Shown here: piece by piece, positions 6,405 to 8,909 of the stretch | Layout: the number at the start of each line of letters is the position of its first letter | Numbering within the stretch: position 1 is the stretch's first letter | Assembly (NCBI GenBank): GCA_014799765.1 | Contig: JAAVHK010000034.1 | Span: 1,763 to 10,671, forward strand | DNA: 8,909 bases | Reading direction: 5' to 3' | DNA from: Ruminococcus sp. | GTDB taxonomy: Bacteria; Bacillota; Clostridia; Oscillospirales; Ruminococcaceae | Translations under genes and position numbers: made by a program | Notes under the pieces: model-generated | Told to the model about the DNA's origin: nothing | Databases searched by the model: none | The model's input: the letters and a program-made list of their open reading frames with translations, nothing else

Positions 6405-6530
6405 ACGGCACGTAAAAAGTCATTGACTTTCCGGTGGTCATGAAATGACACGACTGCTGTCGCTGTTGCGAAACTATATACAGTCATCACCTTATAAAAA
6501 AACATCAGAATGTAATGCTGTCTGAGCCGT
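6405..6530. repeat. Array unit G, diverged and enlarged
   Basis: 5' arm ACGGCAC (6405-6411) pairs with GAGCCGT (6524-6530) at six of seven positions (one A-A mismatch). The 3' arm is preceded by ATGCTGTCT (6515-6523), as in other units. The inner domain is about 110 bases and holds several small hairpins, for example AAAGTC/GACTTT around 6415-6429 and GTCAT/ATGAC around 6437-6449. On the minus strand it would be the first unit transcribed. Confidence 0.5.
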
Positions 6531-6547
6531 TCCCTTTGTATGTTACA

Positions 6548-6556
6548 AGTATAACA
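6548..6556 (-). promoter_or_regulatory. Candidate minus-strand promoter for the array and DUF2828 gene
   Basis: On the minus strand TGTTATACT gives a -10 TATACT (6553 down to 6548) with a TG extended -10. No good -35 is seen at 16-18 bp. A start near 6541 would precede the first arm of unit G by about 10 bases and yield a leader of about 710 bases before the DUF2828 start codon. Confidence 0.45.
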
Positions 6557-6610
6557 CGCATTTCAGAAAAAATCATATAAAAAAATCTGCGAACTTATTT
6601 CCCGACAGGC

Positions 6611-6639
6611 TTGCAAAAATATTATTTTTATGCTATCAT
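6611..6639 (+). promoter_or_regulatory. Promoter of the WYL gene pair
   Basis: -35 TTGCAA (6611-6616), 17-bp spacer, -10 TATCAT (6634-6639) with TG at 6631-6632. A start near 6646 leaves a leader of only about 21 bases before the ATG at 6667. It is back-to-back with the candidate minus-strand promoter about 60 bases away. Confidence 0.65.
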
Positions 6640-6666
6640 TATATATGAAAGGAAGTGAATGTCTTT

Positions 6667-7905
6667 ATGGGTGGTTTTTCGGAACTGGTCAAGAACTTTG
6701 ATAAAACAAGACATTATATACGTGATTTCTTTATTTATGGCTTTAAAGTGAGAGGCGACTTTGAAAGAAAAAGTAAACGGACTTACGACGACGAAAAACG
6801 CCGTATAGAAAGCTGGTTAGGCGATTACATGAAATACGATAATTCACAGCACAGAAAAAAAGTAGCTATTTCCCTTGACAGCGGTTGTATTTCCGAAAAT
6901 CCGCTTTACAATGCTTACTACTCAAAGAGCTTTACTCCTAACGATATAAAATTACACTTCTTTATTATTGATACCCTCAGCGACGGGAATTTCATGTCCC
7001 TGAAAGAAATTGTGGACAAAATCGACAGTTTATATAATGAACTCTTTGAAATGCAGACTGTAAGAAAAAAACTCCTTGAATACGTGGAAGAGGGTATAAT
7101 ATTAACCAGAAAAGTTAAAAAAACTTCATATTTCCGTCTTTCACCCGATATTGTCGGCGATTTTACAGAAAAATATGAGGGTCTCGCTGATGCCGTCAAG
7201 TTTTTTTCAGAAACTCAGAAATTCGGAGTTATAGGAAACAGCATACTTAAATCAGCAGGCATTAAAAATGATATTTTCGTGACCAAACATAATTATATTG
7301 TACATACTCTTGAAGATATTATTATATCTGAAATCATTGACGCTATAGAAAACAAAAAATATATATCCGTCGTGAATTTCCGTAATAAAGATAAAACTAT
7401 AAACAATATAATTCCGTTACAGATTATATCATCACTCGAAACAGGAAGGCGTTATCTTGCTATGTACGTTGACAAACGTTTCACTTCACTCAGGCTTGAC
7501 TTCACCGAAAAAATTATAACCGGTAATATATGTGATTTCTATGATGATATATACAGTCAGTACATGAACTGCTGTAAATATTGTTTCAATGCTTCATTCG
7601 GTTCGTGGAAAAATTATCTCAAAACCGAAACCGTAACGATTGATTTCTTTATTGACGAAATCAACGAAAAATATGTTATTGAACGTCTTGAACGTGAAAA
7701 AAGAAACGGTATTCTTGAAAAAACCGGAAACAATCATTTCCGGATGACTATAAAAACTCTCGATTCCAATGAAATCATACCATGGATAAGAACATTTACC
7801 GGCAGGATAATATCCTTAAAAAGCAGTAACGCAGATGTAACTGAACGTTTCTGTAATGATATACTTCAGCTTAAAAATGTCATATACAAGGACGGAGAAT
7901 TATGA
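6667..7905 (+). CDS. WYL-domain regulator, first of a tandem pair
   Basis: A 412-residue protein. I choose ATG at 6667: AGGAAGTGA (6650-6658) is then a good SD with eight bases spacing, while the GTG at 6655 would lie inside that SD and add only four residues. Residues about 92-160 look like a winged helix-turn-helix (LKEIVDKIDSLYNELFEMQTV region and a YFRL wing). Residues about 218-290 are a WYL domain: two helices, YISVVNFRN, then P250, RRYLAMYVDK in place of the canonical WYL, and a LRLDFT strand. Residues about 322-405 look like the C-terminal WCX extension (IIPWIRTFTGRIISL). WYL proteins are usually DNA-binding regulators that sense ligands or nucleic acids, often guarding defence and stress genes. 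Its stop overlaps the next start by ATGA, so the two products are made together and may act as a heteromer, as known for PafB/PafC. The target is not shown by the sequence; the divergent array and DUF2828 gene are the natural candidate. Confidence 0.85.
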   Translation: MGGFSELVKNFDKTRHYIRDFFIYGFKVRGDFERKSKRTYDDEKRRIESWLGDYMKYDNSQHRKKVAISLDSGCISENPLYNAYYSKSFTPNDIKLHFFIIDTLSDGNFMSLKEIVDKIDSLYNELFEMQTVRKKLLEYVEEGIILTRKVKKTSYFRLSPDIVGDFTEKYEGLADAVKFFSETQKFGVIGNSILKSAGIKNDIFVTKHNYIVHTLEDIIISEIIDAIENKKYISVVNFRNKDKTINNIIPLQIISSLETGRRYLAMYVDKRFTSLRLDFTEKIITGNICDFYDDIYSQYMNCCKYCFNASFGSWKNYLKTETVTIDFFIDEINEKYVIERLEREKRNGILEKTGNNHFRMTIKTLDSNEIIPWIRTFTGRIISLKSSNADVTERFCNDILQLKNVIYKDGEL

Positions 7906-8861
7906 AAATATTTCATGAAATTTACAGCAATTATTTCCGGATTGCCTCTGAAATTCTTAAATTTCCGGAAATCACAAGAGACGGCAAAAACAAAATTATT
8001 TCAGAACTGGGGTTCAGCGAAACTAATGCCCATATCCCTGATGATTTATGGGGTCTGCTTCAGAAAAATCAGTACGATAACTATATACCCGTAATAAAAA
8101 ACAAACCTGTTTCAATCCTGACCGGCATACAGAAACGCTGGCTTATGTCAAAACTTGAAAGTCCGGAAATTCTTCTCTTTCTTGAAAAAAATACTATAGA
8201 TTCCCTGAAAAAACGTCTCGGAAATGTCAAGCCACTTTACAGGGAAAAGCATTTCAGATATACTGACCGTTTCAGCGACGGCGATGACTTCTCTGACCGG
8301 AATTATCAGAAAAATTTCCGGAAAATTGTTTCTGCCGTGAAAAAACATGAAGTAACTGAAATAAATTTTATCAGCAGAAACAATAAAAATTTAAGAGGTC
8401 TGTATGTTCCTCTGAAAATACAGTATTCCCCGAAAAATAACAGATTCCGTATACTTGCATTCTCTGTACAAAAATACCGTACAAGCATTATAAATATCGG
8501 CAGAATTACGGATATAAAAAATACCGGTATGATATTTACCGAAAATATCTCTGCCGAAAGATATTTCATGGAACATAAATGTAATGAACCGGTTACTGTC
8601 CGTGTTTCAACCGGCAGAAATACTACAGAACGCTTTTTTATGGAGTTCGCACCCTATGAAAAACGTACTGAATATGATTCGGAAACAGGTGTATGTATGG
8701 TGCAACTGTGGTACGACAGACAGGACGAAACGGAATTATTAATAAGACTTTTAAGTTACGGTGCTATGCTGGAAATAGTATCTCCGCCGGATTGCCGACA
8801 AAAAGCCAAGGAACGCATTGACAGACAATACAATCTATTAATTCATAATCAAGAATTATAA
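7902..8861 (+). CDS. WYL-domain protein, second of a tandem pair
   Basis: A 319-residue protein translationally coupled to its neighbour (ATGA overlap at 7902-7905; SD GGAGAA five bases before through 7899). The N-terminal part (1-130) is helical and has no clear helix-turn-helix that I can point to. A WYL domain spans about 138-206: FRKIVSAVKKHEVTEINF, then VPLKIQYSPKNNRFRILAFS, then INIGRITDI; the canonical W-Y-L triplet is again changed (RILAF). A WCX-type domain follows (about 229-313), with the characteristic LLIRLLSYGAMLEIVSP (279-295). Since the first protein has a winged helix and this one seems not to, the second may be a sensor partner within a heterodimer; that is inference. A terminator follows ten bases later. 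Confidence 0.85.
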   Translation: MKIFHEIYSNYFRIASEILKFPEITRDGKNKIISELGFSETNAHIPDDLWGLLQKNQYDNYIPVIKNKPVSILTGIQKRWLMSKLESPEILLFLEKNTIDSLKKRLGNVKPLYREKHFRYTDRFSDGDDFSDRNYQKNFRKIVSAVKKHEVTEINFISRNNKNLRGLYVPLKIQYSPKNNRFRILAFSVQKYRTSIINIGRITDIKNTGMIFTENISAERYFMEHKCNEPVTVRVSTGRNTTERFFMEFAPYEKRTEYDSETGVCMVQLWYDRQDETELLIRLLSYGAMLEIVSPPDCRQKAKERIDRQYNLLIHNQEL

Positions 8862-8870
8862 TAAAAAGAT

Positions 8871-8908
8871 TTCCCCGAAAGATTTTTATACTTTCAGGGA
8901 ATTTTTTT
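8871..8908. terminator. Terminator of the WYL pair, possibly bidirectional
   Basis: TTCCC-C-GAAAG (8871-8881) / CTTTC-A-GGGAA (8891-8901) with one mismatch and a 9-base loop, then seven T's (8902-8908). On the minus strand the C-A mismatch becomes a G-T wobble, and the hairpin is followed by CTTTTT, so it can also stop a gene converging from beyond the window. Confidence 0.85.
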
Positions 8909-8909
8909 A

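Larger units (their letters stand above)
5878..6530 (-). ncRNA. Tandem array of seven structured RNA-like units (candidate Y-RNA-like family)
   Basis: No credible gene is present in 5830-6654; instead the stretch carries a family of stem-loop units. In plus-strand reading each has TTWAC or similar, a 5' arm of pattern ANGRYWC, an inner hairpin domain that differs per unit, the word TTGCTGT plus two bases, then the complementary 3' arm GWRYCNT. The 5' arms are AAGACAC, AAGGTTC, ATGGTTC, ACGATTC, AAGACAC, AAGATTC and ACGGCAC; the first six pair perfectly with their own 3' arms, although positions 2, 4, 5 and 6 of the helix vary. This compensatory change indicates selected base pairing. Minus-strand transcription is preferred because a possible extended -10 promoter lies just before the first unit and points into the DUF2828 gene; on that strand the conserved word reads ACAGCAA and follows the 5' arm. 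Function is not known. A multi-Y-RNA cluster for the Ro60-like neighbour, or a repetitive leader bound by that protein, are the two leading readings. Confidence 0.65.

Noticed and set aside
5878..6530. CRISPR array
   Set aside because: The recurring elements are not identical direct repeats with uniform spacers; unit starts are 71-178 bases apart, the arms vary with compensation, and no cas gene is visible.
5878..6530. tRNA genes or an integron attC array
   Set aside because: The 7-bp helices suggest acceptor stems, but no unit has a T-arm GGTTCRA context, an anticodon arm in place or a CCA-like end, and no integrase or attC core sites are seen.
6655..6657. GTG start for the first WYL gene
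   Set aside because: The GTG is part of the SD-like AGGAAGTGA that serves the ATG at 6667.

Overview
The window looks like chromosome of a low-GC, Gram-positive, sporulation-gene-bearing Clostridia-class bacterium, most likely in or near Ruminococcus (Oscillospiraceae). The evidence is AT-rich coding with strong Shine-Dalgarno (SD) sites, an adjacent spoIIGA-sigE pair with Firmicutes-type sequences, and the overall style of the proteins. The genus is an inference, because no search was possible.

Layout. 1-726: 3' part of an O-acetylhomoserine sulfhydrylase gene, closed by a hairpin terminator. 771-2706: a transcription unit with a clear extended -10 promoter, a DEAD-box RNA helicase with a DbpA-type RNA-binding domain, then a 34-residue TTG-started single-pass membrane peptide and a terminator. 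2707-4361: spoIIGA and sigE, the membrane aspartic protease and the pro-sigma-E it activates, ending in a bidirectional terminator. 4366-5829 (minus strand): a DUF2828-family protein, that is, a Ro60/TROVE-like helical domain followed by a von Willebrand A domain with an intact MIDAS motif. 5830-6654: about 825 bases without a gene. 6667-8861: two overlapping WYL-domain regulator genes, followed by a hairpin terminator at the window edge.

The striking part is the non-coding stretch between the DUF2828 gene and the WYL pair. It holds six clear units and one diverged unit built to one plan: a 7-bp (sometimes 8-bp) closing helix, an inner hairpin domain that differs in every unit, and a conserved single-stranded word, TTGCTGT plus two bases, directly before the 3' arm (plus-strand reading). 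The closing helices differ between units but change on both arms together, at four of seven positions, which is what selected RNA secondary structure looks like. A possible minus-strand promoter (extended -10 at about 6548-6556) would start a transcript about 10 bases before the first unit and run through the array into the DUF2828 gene. A divergent promoter at 6611-6639 serves the WYL genes.

Working hypothesis: 5829-8861 is one ribonucleoprotein system. A Ro60-like DUF2828 protein would be paired with a tandem family of Y-RNA-like small RNAs and controlled by (or co-functioning with) a two-subunit WYL regulator. The Ro60-like fold family and WYL regulators are established knowledge. The array and its covariation are seen directly. 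The functional link is inference.
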